This document shows positions 6,046-6,606 of a stretch of DNA of 6,606 nt, in pieces (positions within the stretch are counted from its first letter, which is position 1; every line of letters begins with the position of its first letter). Both the position numbers and the translations under genes were made by a program. The notes under the pieces are model-generated. The model did not search any database. It was not told where the DNA came from and saw only the letters and a program-made list of their open reading frames with translations. Source of the stretch: Chitinispirillales bacterium (GTDB lineage: Bacteria > Fibrobacterota > Chitinivibrionia > Chitinivibrionales > Chitinivibrionaceae); assembly GCA_031254455.1 (NCBI GenBank), contig JAIRUI010000061.1, positions 1 to 6,606 on the forward strand. The letters run 5' to 3'.

Positions 6046-6606
6046 ATTTTGACGAAAAACTGAATTTTTTGTTAAAAAACACATTCGCAGAGGATTTTTC
6101 TCTTGAAGGCGACATTACCACAAAAGCGATTTTTGATAAAAATGCGCAGGCGAAAGCGATTATAAAATCTAAAGAAAAAGGTATTTTATCCGGAACAAAA
6201 TTGATAAGCCCTTCATTCAAATATTTAGATGAAAATTGTTCCGTTAAAGTATGCAAATCCGACGGAGACGCTATTTTCCCCGGAACGGAAATTGCAAAAA
6301 TAGAAGGTAAAATCAGCGCTGTTCTCGGCGCCGAAAGAACAATATTGAATTTATTGCAGCGACTTTCGGGGATCGCTACAAAAACAAATACGTTTTGCGA
6401 AAAAATACGACATACTAACGCAAAAATCATCGACACCAGAAAAACAACTCCTTTACTCAGATTTTTGGAAAAAGAGGCGGTTATTCACGGCGGAGGACAA
6501 AATCACCGTTTTGGACTTTATGACATGATTTTAATTAAAGATACACATATAAAGGCGGCAGGCGGCGTAACGTACGCTGTAAATAAAGCGCATGAATTTG
6601 CCGAAA
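6042..6606 (+). CDS. nadC: Nicotinate-nucleotide pyrophosphorylase (quinolinate phosphoribosyltransferase), partial
   Basis: Converts quinolinate and PRPP to nicotinate mononucleotide in de novo NAD synthesis; cytosolic. The first 188 codons are present and the C-terminal third lies beyond the window (family about 280 residues). Motifs in order: EGDITT (22-27), GILSG (47-51), NLLQRLSGIAT (103-113), DTRKTTPLLRFLEKEAV (131-147), GGGQNHRFGLYDMILIKDTH (150-169). These supply the active-site Arg, Lys and His residues. The usual IKDNH is IKDTH here. The ATG shares ATGA with the yidC stop, so translation is probably coupled to yidC. nadC is not a usual member of this operon. Confidence 0.95.
   Translation, partial: MNFDEKLNFLLKNTFAEDFSLEGDITTKAIFDKNAQAKAIIKSKEKGILSGTKLISPSFKYLDENCSVKVCKSDGDAIFPGTEIAKIEGKISAVLGAERTILNLLQRLSGIATKTNTFCEKIRHTNAKIIDTRKTTPLLRFLEKEAVIHGGGQNHRFGLYDMILIKDTHIKAAGGVTYAVNKAHEFAE

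Noticed and set aside
5999..6436. 145-codon minus-strand open frame
   Set aside because: It lies opposite the strongly supported nadC and the end of yidC; its product is low-complexity Phe/Ser/Ile sequence, as expected of an antisense shadow.

Overview
The window is A+T-rich bacterial chromosome holding a conserved core locus: dnaA and rpmH face away from each other across a 131-base gap. The large periplasmic insert of YidC (about 300 residues between the first membrane segment and the insertase core) points to a diderm, Gram-negative-type envelope. The phylum cannot be fixed from the sequence alone. Divergent DnaA, RnpA and NadC motifs suggest a lineage some way from Proteobacteria and Bacillota. 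No phage, CRISPR, tRNA or rRNA feature is visible.

Left arm, minus strand. dnaA (2058-3434) is followed after 14 bases by a dNTP triphosphohydrolase of the Dgt family (667-2043). A 49-residue protein (508-657) comes next, its ribosome binding site overlapping the dgt stop codon. The unit ends at a strong 15-bp hairpin terminator (411-450). dnaN, the usual partner of dnaA, is absent on this side. A replication initiator and a dNTP-pool enzyme therefore appear to be co-transcribed. Further left, 58-410 has no convincing gene but contains a nested inverted-repeat element (204-353). The first 19 codons of a probable exported protein run off the left edge (1-57).

Right arm, plus strand. rpmH (3566-3715), rnpA (3712-4095), yidD (4037-4279), yidC (4291-6045) and nadC (6042 to the window end) form one compact operon. 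It has a GTGA overlap, a 59-base overlap, an 11-base gap and an ATGA overlap. The first four are the familiar set for ribosome protein L34, RNase P protein and membrane-protein insertion. nadC (NAD biosynthesis) is an unexpected fifth member, in the place where jag or mnmE often follows.

Most of the window is well-known housekeeping genes. The points worth a second look are the 150-base element at 204-353, a hairpin that places the dnaA Shine-Dalgarno sequence in its loop, substitutions at DnaA nucleotide-sensing and DNA-contact positions, and the dnaA-dgt and yidC-nadC linkages. I see no clear evidence of a wholly new system.
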